Part shown: positions 37,805-51,312 of the stretch, piece by piece
How the letters are laid out: every line of letters begins with the position of its first letter
How positions within the stretch are numbered: the first letter of the stretch is position 1
Assembly: GCF_022581195.2 (NCBI RefSeq)
Contig: NC_061459.1
Coordinates: 6,200,001-6,264,000, forward strand
Direction of reading: 5' to 3'
Source of the DNA: Helicoverpa zea
Lineage: Eukaryota > Arthropoda > Insecta > Lepidoptera > Noctuidae
Length of the DNA stretch: 64,000 bases
The notes under the pieces: generated by a model
Databases searched by the model: none
What the model saw: only the letters and a program-made list of their open reading frames with translations
What the model was told of the DNA's origin: nothing
Position numbers and translations under genes: made by a program

Positions 37805-37935
37805 GTCGCATAGTGATGTGCCACGCGGCCTCGTCCCGCTCAGCGGATGCAAACGTCGAGGCTGGGAGTCGCGCGCATAAATCCCGGGATCGCCGCCGGC
37901 GCGGGATTCGGGAGCCATCAATCATTATGGAGGAG
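37805..37935. promoter_or_regulatory. GC-rich islet with hairpin and Hox-like site
   Basis: CpG-rich stretch containing an inverted pair AATCCCG (37880-37886) and CGGGATT (37902-37908) around GCCGCCGGC. A CATCAATCATTATGG word follows, resembling a composite Hox/Exd site. Both strands have short open frames, but none looks like a known protein. Confidence 0.3.
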
Positions 37936-40900
37936 CAACTTCGCTGGGGGTTCGGTAGAGTGCTTTGTAAAACAGATCAAACTGCGGTTAAACGTCTTGT
38001 TTAAATGTCGCTGTGATGCATGTTTAAAGGGAGGTTTTTCATGATTTGAAGTTTCTTTGTAGCGGGTGACATGAAAGACCAAATGTATTCTTATAAAAAA
38101 GTTGTAGACACGTTCGATTGTTTTATGTAGATATTTTACGATTAATTTCATATTTATGTAGGTTAATGATGACCTTAAGATATTCAAATGCAAATCAATA
38201 AAATTAAATACTAATTACCAATGCCAAGTTTCTGTCTCCTTTTACGCGAGTATTACAAACTCGATAGTTATCGCGCAGCTTCTGTCCATAAACTACTCTG
38301 TGCGTTCTGAAACGGCTCGTTATTAAAAGGTAAGCGGTGGTTAAGGATGTCGGGCACAATGTTTGATACATGATAACTAGAGGCGAAGTCACATTAAATC
38401 GCGTTACCCGGCCAATTCACTTAATTTCACTTACACGCTTATTGGCGCACTGGCTACCGCCTTATTAAGGATTATAAACATCATTCAATTCTCGTGGTGG
38501 TCGTGATAAATTATCGATATGCAAATGGTAGGATAAGTAGCTGGATCGAATGAAGTATTCGCATCAGATGCTCTGGGAATAATTTATGGGAAAATTACAG
38601 ATTTTAAGTAAAAGATTTACCCATAAAGTTTGGTTTTATGATTTGATACTTATATGTATGTAGCTGCAAATTTTAACATAAAAGTAATCAAATAATAATT
38701 AGAGATAAAAAGTTTAAAAATGTAAATGTTAGTCAGAAAATGGACACTAGCAATTTTGTTGAAGGAAACATTTGTCTTGAGGAAGTCACTTTAACAAAAG
38801 CATTGCTATATTCATTTTGACTTCCAAATAAAGTGCGTATCATTTGCGAAGAACAAGAACCAGCGCCAAGGTGCAAGTCATTACGGTCAAACGAATTACA
38901 GTAAAGAGTGCGATTTGTAAGCTTGAGACCAACAAAGGAACATTGCCCGCGCGATTTTGATTGATCTCCAGATAATACTTACCCACGGGATATAAACTAG
39001 GATCTTACATATCCAAACCAAAGTGGATTTTAAAAGTAGTACTTAGGGTTCAAATTCGTTTAAAGGTGCATTCTATAATTAATTACCTCAGTTTGTGAGA
39101 TTCTGTTCTCTAAAAGTATGAGTGTAAGGTTTTGTTTTAGATAATGGATTAGTGAGCGAGGCTGGATGGGTGCGAAATCATCGCTCGAATGAATCGCTAG
39201 CCGCGAGCTGTCGATTAGGGAGTTTAGCGTACTCTTGTAGACTAAAAAATTGAATGGACTGGAACATAGTTTTGAAAATATAAGGTATCTACCGATAGGA
39301 TGTAAGGTCGAAAATCAGGACTATCTTCGATAAGACCAACATAAGAACTTTTCCGATTCCTAATTCCTGTTAACTTTTTATTCACTGTAAGACTATAATC
39401 TATTTTCCTGTTTTTAATTTTTAAATTACTCATATTACGTACGCACAGAAATCCTCTTAAACAAATTATGTATTAATTGTCAATTGCCTATTGGCACCTC
39501 TATCAGTTCTAAGCTTCAAGTGCAGTTTTGAAGGGCCCACAGCCGTGACGGAGTCCACCTTATGGTGTCTAATGTGTTTGTTATGTTGTCCTACAGGCAC
39601 TTATTAGAGGCTCTTTGGCGGCGAGTTTATCACCCGCGGCAGCCCTAACGCGCCCTCATTGTACTATATTATCTTCTGCCATTTTATTCCTAATAATAAG
39701 GATTATCGAGGTGCTGTGCAGTTTCAACAAAAATTGGCGAACTTTTCTTGTTGATTGGGAATATTTGGGCGATTTAGCAAGTCCAAGAAAATAATTGAAT
39801 CACAATTCGTGCAACAAGAAGCACATAAGTAAGGTAACAAGGTCTTGAAATAAAGTGAAATGGCTACTAAAACATAAGATCATAGGTTACAATAGTAGAG
39901 TAAAGGTAACAATAGGTCTGCACTCCATCACTCCGGCAATACCACGAAAAGCTAATACCACTGCTATTTACATAATATCTCAATGTCCAGCCACCAATAT
40001 TTAACCTAGATAAGAAGTTCACGTTGTGTTTGACTAGGCTACATCTAAGCTAGGCGTTTTACTTGCTCAGAAATTGTAGCAATGGTTGGGTAACCCCGGC
40101 ATTACGGGCGCGGTAACAGATCGCCGCTTGGCTTTTGAACTCGATGAGTGAGCCTTCAACACAACCTTTAGTGTTGGGTCTTGTCGACAAATAGACTACG
40201 ATACCGATACGATTCGATGCATCAAAGGACAGTCTTACTCTCAAAGAGCAAAATGATCAATGTGATTCAGTCTTTATGAAACCATTCAGAGTCCAATTTT
40301 AGCTGTAAGGTACGGTCGGCCAAAACTGGGGCAGTAATCAGCAAGCCGTCACTAAGCTGTCAATTTATGCTCTCACAAGAAAGTGATCGAAGTAATGTAA
40401 TCGGCGAAAAATTGAGGGCATGATTGTGAAGAAAAAATAATTGCGTGTATTAATGGAGCATAAAAAGCTCGTAAGAAATTATGTATGTGTGTGGTAGTCG
40501 TGTATTGCGGTGTTGTATTATAAGTAGTTTGCCTCTTGTTTGTCATCGAATTATAGACTAGAGGCGGCTGGCTGCGTGCACGTTCTTAGCATTGTATATA
40601 TGTTTTGTTGCCTTGTCATCGACGTGTTAAGAAGCTACATTATATTCGAAATAGAAAATCTATGACGTATGTCGATAGAATATACATATAAGTTTTGACA
40701 TCACTTACAACCGTGTTATCGGTAATCGATACGATTAATAAAGTTGTGAAGCGATCGGCGCTAGATGGCGGTGGTGGGGCCGGTTGCGATCACCTCTATT
40801 ATCCTGTCGATACCGCAACTCGTGCGCACGAACATCGCTGAATTACACCTCTATTTACTGTCAAACTTAATTCCTTGCTCGTGTCGTTGGCTTTCATTGC

Positions 40901-43900
40901 CGCTTTTGATATTTTTCCTCGTTATTATTATGTTTCTTTGCTATACTCTCATGTTTCCTCGTATTCATGAGAACTTAAGTAAATGTGGGAGCAAGTAATC
41001 CATACGTAAAATTATCTCTTTACAAGAAAAAAATGACAACAATTGTATTGAAGTTTGCTTAAAGCATTACAACAAATCTGGAGTCAAACAACTAAGGACT
41101 CTGAAAATAGACTAAGAAATTGTACAAGTTGTATACAAATCAATATGAATAGCTAAGTAATAGATCTTGTTAGTATCTAGCAGATAAAGTTAGTGTGTAG
41201 TAAGTGTGAGTGATTAGTTGGCTGTTATAATTTAGGATTAGCGTCAGTGAGACGGTTTGTATCGACCGCTTGTTAGTCTCACTTGTTATTGCGCGCGCGC
41301 TCATCAACAGACATATTATGATGCCGATAGTATGGAAACCATTTCTTATTTTTGATGAGTACTTTTACTAGGCAACAGGAGAGCTATGGATTCACCGGTT
41401 AGGGTATTCTTGCGCAGATCTCGGGTGCATTTTTAGGCCTTCATGCTAAACAGGTATTATATTTTACTACTTTTGTAAATGAAGCTATAAAATCTAGAGA
41501 TACTGAAATCAAAATTTAAATACCTTTATACCCGAAAAAGTTAAAACTTTGGTTTTTAAATCAAATTTTCACATCGACAGTATGGTTGAATACCATAAAT
41601 AAGATACAAAATCCTACTCCACACTCACCCAACTCCTACAGACACTAACATATCGATGACCATTTATTTACATTAGAACCATTTCTTTATCAGTTTATCA
41701 CTGATTGTCTCGAGGTCCCTATTGAAGAGCACCATAACTTGCGTTGATTAATAGCCAATGACTAAATGTAAATATGATTGAGCTTTTGTTAAACCTCTCG
41801 ACGAGCGTCTGCGCATGATTTTGTTTGACCACAAGAGCCAATTGCACGATCCTATTTAGCGGCCAGATATTTTGACAAGACAAAAAAACCTTTATTGATG
41901 ATTACAAAACTTGTAGAGCAATGAAAACATCATTTGTTGATCATAATGAATGGCTAAGTGTATTTCTCAAAGAGTGACTCACTGATGTGTAGACCGTGCG
42001 TGCTTAAACTTAATGAAGCATTTAGATGGTGATTCTTATTTACGAGATGCTATCATTGTTGTATTTTAATATAATATCATGGTCAATGCAACTTGATCGA
42101 AACGTTCACTTTAGTCAAAATGATATTCCAATTCTCAACCGGAGCAAATTACGTTATTTTTTCTACTTAGCGAAAGTCCATTAATAAAATGTCTCGTAAT
42201 GCACCTAGCTGGTCGCGGTGACATGACTCTGAATCCTCAAAGAATGTAGATAGGGCAAACCCTTTCAACGCGGACACACCATATAAATATGAATTAGTGG
42301 GTCGACTTCATTCAAAGGTTGTGCCACCGCTGTGCTTTTGTGCGGAGTCCCTATTAACTGCTTCAGAAGTTCATAGTATTTTTTATCCCAAGTCACCGGT
42401 GACATCTATTGTTGTTTGACTTATAAGTGGGTTTCTTTGACTTATTATGAACACTTCGGCCATTTTTAGGCGCTGATCGTATTATATCGGAGTATTTTGA
42501 CACATTGCTTTACATTGTTTATAATTTTTTGAGGTCGTAAATTATTTTTTTGTGCGTCACAGTGATATTTGACGAGGATCCAACGCTGTGATTTGGGATT
42601 AGCTTGAGTTTATGATTTATGTGACACATTTATTGTGGTGCGCTTTTGTGTGTTTGCTTGTTAAGGTTTTTTTGACTCTTTATTAAATTACTTTTTATTT
42701 CGTACCCATATTATCGAGTCTTCACCCAATTGGAATATATTTTATGATCATGTAGAGCTTTATGAATTTCTATTATGTTTGAAGACAGTTGAGTATAGTA
42801 AAATAACGATGCAGTGTTATTTCTGGTAACAGTCCTTTTATCTAACTTTTTACCATAGTTATCTTTTATGACTAGGAATTTTTAGTTCACGCCATCCTTA
42901 TGTACGCTACAGTAAAGAGATATTTAATTCGATAAACGTAAAGTGTACCAAACTTAACGAGATGGGCACAAAAACGGTCGGTGTTGCGTCTAATGTAGAC
43001 AGGTGACAATGGTGCGGCGTTCGTTTGAAGTTGTCGCGCGTAACAAGTGTGGTAAGTGGTAACCAATTGAGGAGGGAGCGCACAATGGAGGCGCACAGTA
43101 GCGGGCTTCCGTGTCACCGACAGAGATAGTGCTTAGAACACACACTGAATACAGGTGGATGATACTACGGCGGCGTGACTAGAGGTGTATGCGCTTGAGC
43201 GCTCTACTTATTATGTCGCTCCCTTTTTTGAGGGCTTAGGTTTTCGAATCAATTCAGTTTATCAGATACATGGTAGACAGGTATTGATATACCACGGAAC
43301 TGGGAATGGCAAACGTAAGTAGCGGTGCCATAATGTAAAACATTGGTCCTTCAGTGCATCTTATTTGCCTAGCCAACTCGATGGCACGTGAAAGTGCAGG
43401 AAATAAATGCCAAGCAAAACAAGAATGTTCTTGGATCATGGTTTAAAAAAAAAACAATAAAGAATTGCTGACTTACCTAGAACCCCGTTAAAAATATGGG
43501 ATATTATAAATTGCATATCAAATAAATAATCGCCTATCAATAAATACTCATCATTTATATTCTTTTTTACATCAAATAACTTACTTCACTACAAATAAAC
43601 TAAATGTTTAACAAAACTCAAACTGCAGATAATTCGAAATTATACATCAATATGACATTACTTTTTTCCTTATAATGCAATACAGTTTAATTTATTCTTG
43701 TACAAAAATACTACATACAAGCATAAAATACTGACTGCACAGCAAATTTTACACATTTCATAGCAAAATAACTATCCCAGTCGCATATTAACCAGTAAGT
43801 ACAACAAAACCTGTTCATCATATTTGTCTTAATTTTCAAGAAGCCATGCTCGGCAAATTTAATGATTATTATAACAAAAAATCCTGTCACATTGCATTAT

Positions 43901-43980
43901 TTCTAAAAGCAGAACAAATTAACTGAAAAATTGAAGCTAGTAACGAAAACAAATCGCTGCAAAACCGACTCCACGTAGTC
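37936..43980. other. Intergenic DNA, no gene seen
   Basis: About 6 kb of AT-rich DNA with GC-richer patches near 39530-39660, 40060-40240 and 42950-43130. No frame shows codon bias. GATATGCAAATGG at about 38516 recurs at 48865. Confidence 0.4.
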
Positions 43981-43989
43981 TTGTTTGCC

Positions 43990-44208
43990 CTACCCCTAGA
44001 GTGCAATTCAAAACCGCGTAGGCGCGGAGGGGCGAGGCGGCCTGCGAGCTGAGGCGCAGGTAGTTTTAACGCTCGCCGACGCGGCTGAGGCTGGCCGGCT
44101 CTGCCGGCCAGTAAGCCGAAGCTGCGGTGGTGAGCGGAAAAACCATCTGCGACGATAAGCTCGCATGGGACCGCCGGAGCCCCGCAGCGCCGGAGCCGTG
44201 ACAGAAGC
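43990..44208. promoter_or_regulatory. GC-rich islet next to minisatellite
   Basis: About 220 bp with high CpG content, including CTGGCCGGCTCTGCCGGCCAG (a near-perfect inverted repeat). Minus-strand frames of 96 and 111 codons overlap it but are low-complexity (Arg/Pro/Ala-rich) with no domain. Candidate CpG-type promoter or 5' exon of an unseen transcript. Confidence 0.3.
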
Positions 44209-44325
44209 CATGTTTGCTGCATGTTGCATGCTTACTTCCATGTTGCATGCCTGCTTACATGCTGCATGCATGCTTACATGCTGTATGCCTGCTTGCATGC
44301 TTCAGGCTTGTTTGCACGCTTCTTA
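44209..44325. repeat. Minisatellite of TGCATGCTTAC-type units
   Basis: About 115 bp of imperfect tandem units of roughly 10-20 bp such as TTGCATGCTTACTTCCATG, GCATGCCTGCTTACATGC and GCATGCATGCTTACATGC. The units become more divergent to the right (CAGGCTTGTTTGCACGC). Many units hold the palindrome GCATGC. Confidence 0.8.
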
Positions 44326-47300
44326 CAGGAAAATAAAAATTCCAAAACTATGCCAAAAGATGATTCTGACTATAAACATTCTGAAGTATGATAGTTCTGC
44401 CTTTTAATGACTACTTATATGAAATGTATGCCAAAAGGAAGACAATGACTAAAAATGCACCTGCCCTATTTTTTTTAAGAACTATTTATATGTGCAAGCA
44501 TATCATCGGACTTTCGATCCGACTCAAGTACGTGGCGCCACCTTCAGAAGGTAAAAATGTGCCTATTGGGCAAAAAAGGAAGCGTGGACGCTTATTAATA
44601 ATTCAATAAATTACAATTTTGTATTTAATTTTATATTTTTTTGCTGATCTTATTATGTGGTAATTAATAAATAATAAGATGACTGTGACTAATAAAATGC
44701 TGTTTTATTCAGAAAAACTGCTGTAAATAATGTAAAAATAGAAGCTATATTTAAAAGAAAAAGAATTAACATGTATAATGTGCATTAAGATTGTTAGCTG
44801 TGCATTGATGAAAAAGCTTTTGCTTTAGGAAAAATCGCTGTACGCTGCGAAAATAAATTGTAGTGTGTTTAGCGATATTTTGAGTTGAATATTTTGCTGT
44901 GCAATCAGTAATTTTGATGGGAATTTGGAATTTTATTGCATAGAAAAAGGATATTATTTGATTTGCGTTTAAATACTACCCTAAAAATATTAGTCTATGG
45001 TAAGCGTTGTTATTGCGACATAATAGCTTGTGGCGAGGCGCTCATAAGCCACGGTAAACAATTAGCATAATTTTAAAGTTCTTGTCTTTGAATGTCGCCG
45101 CCAGTCGCTTCGTTTTTCTTTGGGTATTACTTTATGCAGGAAAATAAAACCAGTGCCTTAATTTTGCCTAAACTGTGTTGTTTTTTTGGTCACTGTGTAA
45201 AACTCTAACTGCTAGAATTTGCCAAACTCTGGTGACTTCTGCTGTGAATTTGAGGGCTTTTTACTGCCACGAAGTTAAAAATCGGTTAAAATTGCTTATT
45301 ACGTATACTTGCCTAAACAAGTTAGTGTAACATTAGTCATCGCTTCAGACTTTAGGCTACTTTGATAAATACATGAAAACGAAACGCGGAAAAGGCTCGT
45401 TCACAAAAGTCCAAATACTAGGTATATTGTTAATACCTATATTTCTAATGTAAATAACAAGACAGCAATCAACAATTTTTCACACTAGACTTTACTTAGT
45501 AACATTAACAACCCACCAACACTTCAGTACCTACATTATATTATATACGCACTAATGCTCAAGCAGCTATATACAGTTTATGTACTCGACCCTAATGCTC
45601 AGTCATTGGCGAGCTTCACCGAGCATTCCCCTCGAAAGCAATTAACCGTTTATTGCTGCCCCCATTGGTTGCTTGCCAGCTTTCCACGCCATGTAGATAA
45701 CAATGGGTACAGTCTTTATATATGTGCTTGGATATGAAATGCTATAAAAATAAACTATAGATATGTGTAAAGTAGAGAAGCTCATAATATTTTACTAAGT
45801 TGTAAATAGAACATGAATATAAATATACCTACTTAGATTTTTTTACGTAAACGTGGAACATGAATCATGACATGGTAAAAAATTACTGTATTCAAGGTTG
45901 AAAAATATTATTCGCCAATTTAAACCCCACTTTGCATTTACGTAATTGGGAAATTAATAAAACCCACACTTTGTTTGAACACATGTCAAGAAATAACAAT
46001 AGGGTCAAATGTTTGAAATATTAATCTCGGCAGAGAAACAAAAGACAATACATTGGAATTTTTATGGCAGTAAAACACAATTGGTAAAACATTATGCAAA
46101 TAACCTTGTGAAACTAAAGGTAATCATAAGTCTTCTTGGTAATAAAAACGATAAAAGCGGCCAGCAAGACAATGTACTAAAATCTCATAACTAATTAAAT
46201 TCTAATTACAGAATGTCCATATTTAATATCTTCAACGGAATGAAACATATTTTCACATGTAAAAACAATGGCTACCGACAGTTGGTCCGCATTTGCTTAT
46301 CTGCCACATCAATAAATGCCTTTCTTTGAGTCGTTCAAGAACTTTATAACATACAATTTTAATTTTTATATCCGTCCAACAAAGTGAGATCTATAATTGT
46401 TTTACATTCGTGACCTTTTAAGGGGTCTTGTATTATTGGTTAAAAGTTCCGAAAATAACGTATGTGGAATGTAAGTAAGTAAAGTATTAGATATGGGTGG
46501 TGATGGTCACGGGGTGATCACCATGGGTTTCCGTTGATGGAGATTTAATTGCTGCGGGGAAAACACTCCGCCCTTGTCAGCGTGGAATCAACAATTTGTA
46601 CCATTTCTTTATGAATTCACTTTTGAGTCTTTATTTAATTAAATAATTAAGTTTATACATCTGCCGTCGATCACTAAATAGAATTTCAAATTGCTTTTAA
46701 AAGCATACCGCATTATTGAGACCTTGCACATCAGTCATGCAAAACAATAATGTTATAAGATTATCTTTAACAATACATTAACCGAAAAACTAAATGTTAG
46801 CTACTGCGATTAAGGAAAATTTATCGCAAAACACTACTTAAATAAATATAGCATCAAGATTTGATTAACACACAATTATTATTGGCAGGCAGGGGTAAAC
46901 GATCCTTCAATATATTTCAACCCGTTTAAATATTAACGCACCTGTCTATGCATATTGTTTTGGTCAGATTCTTTTTAGTCCAAAACCCTCCAAATATGTG
47001 CCTTGGGTCTTAATGCTTTAAAATTCTAACAGTCGTTCGTCAGGGTATCGCAAGGTGCGCGTTTGAATATGATTAGCAGCTTGTCAAAATTGAGTTAAGG
47101 GTTTAATATATTCAAATTTATCCAGCCAAGGGTTGAACTTATAAATTTTGGTATAATTAATAAAGTAGAAATTGGTTTATAATTATTCTATATCAATAAT
47201 ATGGTTTGTGTTATTTGGATTTGGGATTATTAATTGATGGAGTTAATTTCAGTTGGGGTCTCGTTAATGTTTATGCACGTAGCGACCTGAGGAATTGAGT

Positions 47301-50300
47301 ATTGAGTTGCTTTAGCCTATAAAAAATCAAGGTTTTGAAGACGAAATCAAAGCCATTGAGAGATTTAGGCATAATCTAATAATCGAATAACTGGTCAGTA
47401 AGAAAGGTGAAACATGCTGAAGGTACATGAAAATCATCACGTAACGTGACTATATAGCTGTCGATATAGTGGACACAGTTTTTCAGTTTGTACTAGTAAT
47501 ATGTAGTTCTTTGAGCCCAAACTAATTGAATCAATGATAACAAATTCAAACAATTTACAATATCTATTAACATATACTTAAGTGTTTCGGATCGATGAAA
47601 AGAATGAGTGCTGATACTTGATAGAGATAGTGATAAGCCACCCTTAGTACAACTGTCCGATACGAAGGGGTGGTAAATCGCCCCCACAACGTATTAACAT
47701 ATCAGTTTTACATTGTTTTACATAATTACTTGTCTTGTGACTAAATTAACGTTTGTTTGATTTCTGCTGTTAAACGTTTAATGAAGACCATCATTTTTAC
47801 TCGGGAAATGCAACCGAGGGTTCCGTTTGTCTAGACTAGGGTTGAAGTCCTCCACATAGTCAATATAAAACGCTATCGGTATTTAAAATCAGTACAATGA
47901 TTAGTTTATTCTTTTGTAAGTTTTCAGTGATAACTTAATTGATGCCTCTTTACTTACCTACAAGTACGGATTGAAACGAAAACATCAAATACCTGTAAAA
48001 AAAGAAAATAAAAAAATATATCTACTTCACAAAAGGTTTTACAGGTAGGTACAACAATGTGACGTGTGGTTTTCCGAAGCAGGCATTACATGTTACGTTG
48101 AAACCGATAAAACATTTTCCTATGGAAACAGAGTATTGAATTGTCCGCATTGTCACCTCACAAATTGTTAAACGTGAACATGTGCAGGTTTTGTGTGCAA
48201 TGTTCGTGATTCCTCATCAAGATAGGGAGCGCAGTCAATTGTTGGAAGTGCACTTCGTTGTTGCCGCGGTAAATACACACTGCAAACGGTAATTTTCCTA
48301 TGACGCGCGTGTTTTACGACGCGATCTATTTTGTTCAACACGCGAACAGATAGCTCCAACTACTAATGTTGAACTCACGCGTTTTATCTGAACATGCTCA
48401 TTTATTTGAATGTTAACTTCTGTGCTTCTTAATGACAACTATATCATCGTAGCTCGCTGAACACTAGTCGCACTATGATTATACTTTTCATCAAGTTAAT
48501 AAATAATAATTTATATGTACTACATTGTGGATCTAAAAGTTAAGATAAAATAAGATAGGTACCTACTTCAATATTGGTATTGGACAGGTACACGAATACT
48601 TAAAGAAGATACAAAGATATTGAACATACACTACATGTTGCCGATAAGCCTCTATCAACTGAACGAAGTATTAACCATGTTTGGGACATTTATCATGCAA
48701 AATATAAAATGTCTCACCCTTCCCCTCAAGTATTGAAAAGTCAGTAAATTAATAGCTATAAAGCTCCGTCATATGCAAATAGTAGCATCCCCTCGGCTTA
48801 GCGTATCTAGCACATCACGGCTCCCATCGTACGTCTTGTTTAAAATTCGTTCCACCGCGACTCTGATATGCAAATGGCGGGCGACATTCGAATACAAAAA
48901 GCTCGAGCGCGGTGGCAGCGAGTAAATCAATCGATCAACGCCGGATATACTCGTAGGAATACGTCTTCATTGTGTTCATTAGCGTCGTCGCGGACCCGCT
49001 AGCCGGGAGCACCTGCCTCCACAATGTCTCGCATTCCGCAAAAAGCCCACCAAATTAAACACCCCTGCCGTTTAGTAAAATGATCTTGTTCAAACAAAAA
49101 TAATGTTTTTAAGTGTTCCGTTTGATCGACTGATGTATGATCACATGTTTTGTAATGAAAGTGCTGGAGCGTGGACACATCACAAATTGCTTAAGTCATG
49201 TCATCAGTTTATTACAACTGACACTCATTTGTATGCAGATTAATCCACATATTATACACGTGAAAAACATGTGAATGCAAACATCGCGCAATAAGTATCA
49301 ATTTATCGTGTTTGTGCACATATTTTACGTTTCGTGCACATTGTGCATTATTCTTTACATAGATATGTCATTCATCATATATGTTATATGATATGTTTTT
49401 CCTCATTCGGCAATTATCGAATAGCGGATAGCTCTATTATGCAAAAAATAAATTACGTGCAGAGCTCAGTATGTTAATCTGGTATCAGCCAAATGATTTA
49501 CATTTAATTATCGATCGAACCAACCACAGTGATTTTGACCAAAATGAAAGTAGAAAGTATAAAATACGGTTAATTTAACGATATAGCTGGTGTTATATCA
49601 TTAGATAATTATCAGAAAAGGACACGCATTCACCGAAGTTTTTTCCACGCTTTCAATAACAAGTTGAGGTGCTTTAAACGCGTACAAAAAACACAATGCT
49701 ATTCGATTGAAAGCCGTTACCAGCTATTATGCTATTAAACACCCTAATTACAGATCAAACGCTGTAACCACAAAGGCTTCATCTCGCATCGCATTTTCGA
49801 CTTTTGTGTCGTAAAATTCATGGTGTACGACCTGGTGTATTTAAGCGGTTTTTAAATTACTTCGGGTCCCGTTCTCTGGTGCTATTTATGGGACAATGAC
49901 GAAGATTTGACTGTTTACTAAACGCAATGAGTTTTAAACCTGTTTGTTGTTGGATTCCAATGAGATTTGCTGGGTTCTCTAGTCTCGAATTATAAGATCA
50001 GAATTTGAGAATAATCTTGAATGAAATTTTCAATCAATCGGTTTGCAATTATTGGCGATGGGTATAGGTATTCTATTTGGCATCGATAGTTGTTTTACCT
50101 TCTAATTCCTTAAATATCAAATAAAATTACAATTTACAATCTAACCAGAATTATTTTCAAACACCTCATTCAAAATAAATGAGGTTTTTACAAATGTAAA
50201 GATAGTAGATGTACGTAATGATGGATGCATGTAAGTGTGTGTACTAAAGGGATAATCTCTTAAATAATTTAAAATTTAAACCGAAAAGCTACCAAACCGC

Positions 50301-50766
50301 ACAAACCAACATACGAGTAAGCTATTGTGTATCGTTTCAGTGTGAGCTGAACAATGGACAAATATTTCTTGAATTATCCATTGTGATGTTTTAATTTCAC
50401 ATTATTAGCCCATTTCATGTCATAAACCACAAGCCACAGATACTTTTGAAAAATTCTGTTGAGATTTTTGCACTTTATTGAGTTCGGCTTATAATTGGAT
50501 TTTCCCACGTAGTTCGCAAGCTGTTCAGGAACCTTGACTTTTGTTCTCAGTACTAAGTATTGTAAGCAACTAATTATATCAGTAAGTTTATAAGTAAAGT
50601 GTTTGTAGTGCCAAAGTGTTGTGTTTTAACTTCCGCGTCATATTGTTTGCAGTCGCTTTAATTTTTGCGGTTGAACGTGATTTATGCGGTCTTTTTATTA
50701 AGATTTTTATATTGAATTCAAATAATCATAAAATATGTATTTTTTATGGATTTGTTTATAGGCATT
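44326..50766. other. Intergenic DNA, no gene seen
   Basis: AT-rich. A GC-richer block at 48760-49050 contains two ATATGCAAAT words (48771 and 48866). A palindromic patch near 46500-46530 (GTGATGGTCACGGGGTGATC) is also visible. No coding signal or known repeat. Confidence 0.4.
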
Positions 50767-50767
50767 T

Positions 50768-50951
50768 ACAGCCTTACTTATAAAATCTCTAATCACCTTC
50801 TAAGCAACATTTTAACTAATCACTACTTAAAGTCCTAAGTAGTGATTAAATGTTTGTTAAGACAGGCTTAAGCAAAGTTTATAAGTAAGAATTTTCTTAA
50901 ACAGCCCTTAAGTATTACTTATATTTAATTCACGTTTATAAGTAGGGCTGT
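50768..50951. mobile_element. MITE with nested hairpin
   Basis: Outer inverted repeats ACAGCCTTACTTATAAA (50768-50784) and its near-complement (50935-50951, one mismatch). Inside is a perfect 13-bp stem, TAATCACTACTTA with its complement (50817-50848, 6-nt loop). TTATAAGTA/TACTTATA words recur between. Typical of small palindromic DNA elements. The target duplication is not clear. Confidence 0.6.
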
Positions 50952-51094
50952 TGTTTGTCTAAAATACAAGAATTCGTAGTTATGCGTAGTTCTTCAGTAC
51001 TAGGCGTACATCTGAAACGAGATATTATTCAGTTTACCTATTTGATTGAATTTTGTTAATAGAAATAATACTTATCTATAAATTTGTGTGGAAT

Positions 51095-51312
51095 AGTAAC
51101 AGAGTGCCCTTGTAGTCAGAAGCCAGTAAGTCTGACACCAGTCTAACCAAGGGGTATCGGGTTGCCCGGGTAACTGGGTTGAGGAGGTCAGATAGGCAGT
51201 CGCTTCTTGTAAAGCACTGGTACTCAGCTGAATCCGGTTAGACTGGAAGCCGACCCCAACATAGTTTGGGAAAAAGGCTCGGAGGAGGATGATCAGTAAC
51301 AGAGTGCCCTTG
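51095..51312 (+). mobile_element. Short retroposon (moth SINE type) in an 18-bp target duplication
   Basis: AGTAACAGAGTGCCCTTG is present exactly at 51095-51112 and 51295-51312, flanking a 182-bp insert. The insert contains GTCAGAAGCCAGTAAGTCTG, CCAGTCTAACCAAGGGG and AAGCCGACCCCAACATAG, a sequence I recognise as a common noctuid retroposon. It ends in a short GGAGGAGGATGAT tail. Inferred direction is +, from the tail at the right end. Very likely a recent insertion because the duplication is perfect. Confidence 0.85.

Noticed and set aside
43887..44298. Minus-strand frames of 96 and 111 codons over the CpG islet
   Set aside because: Arg/Pro/Ala-rich low-complexity translations of GC-rich DNA and the minisatellite. 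Two frames are open at once, as expected from composition.
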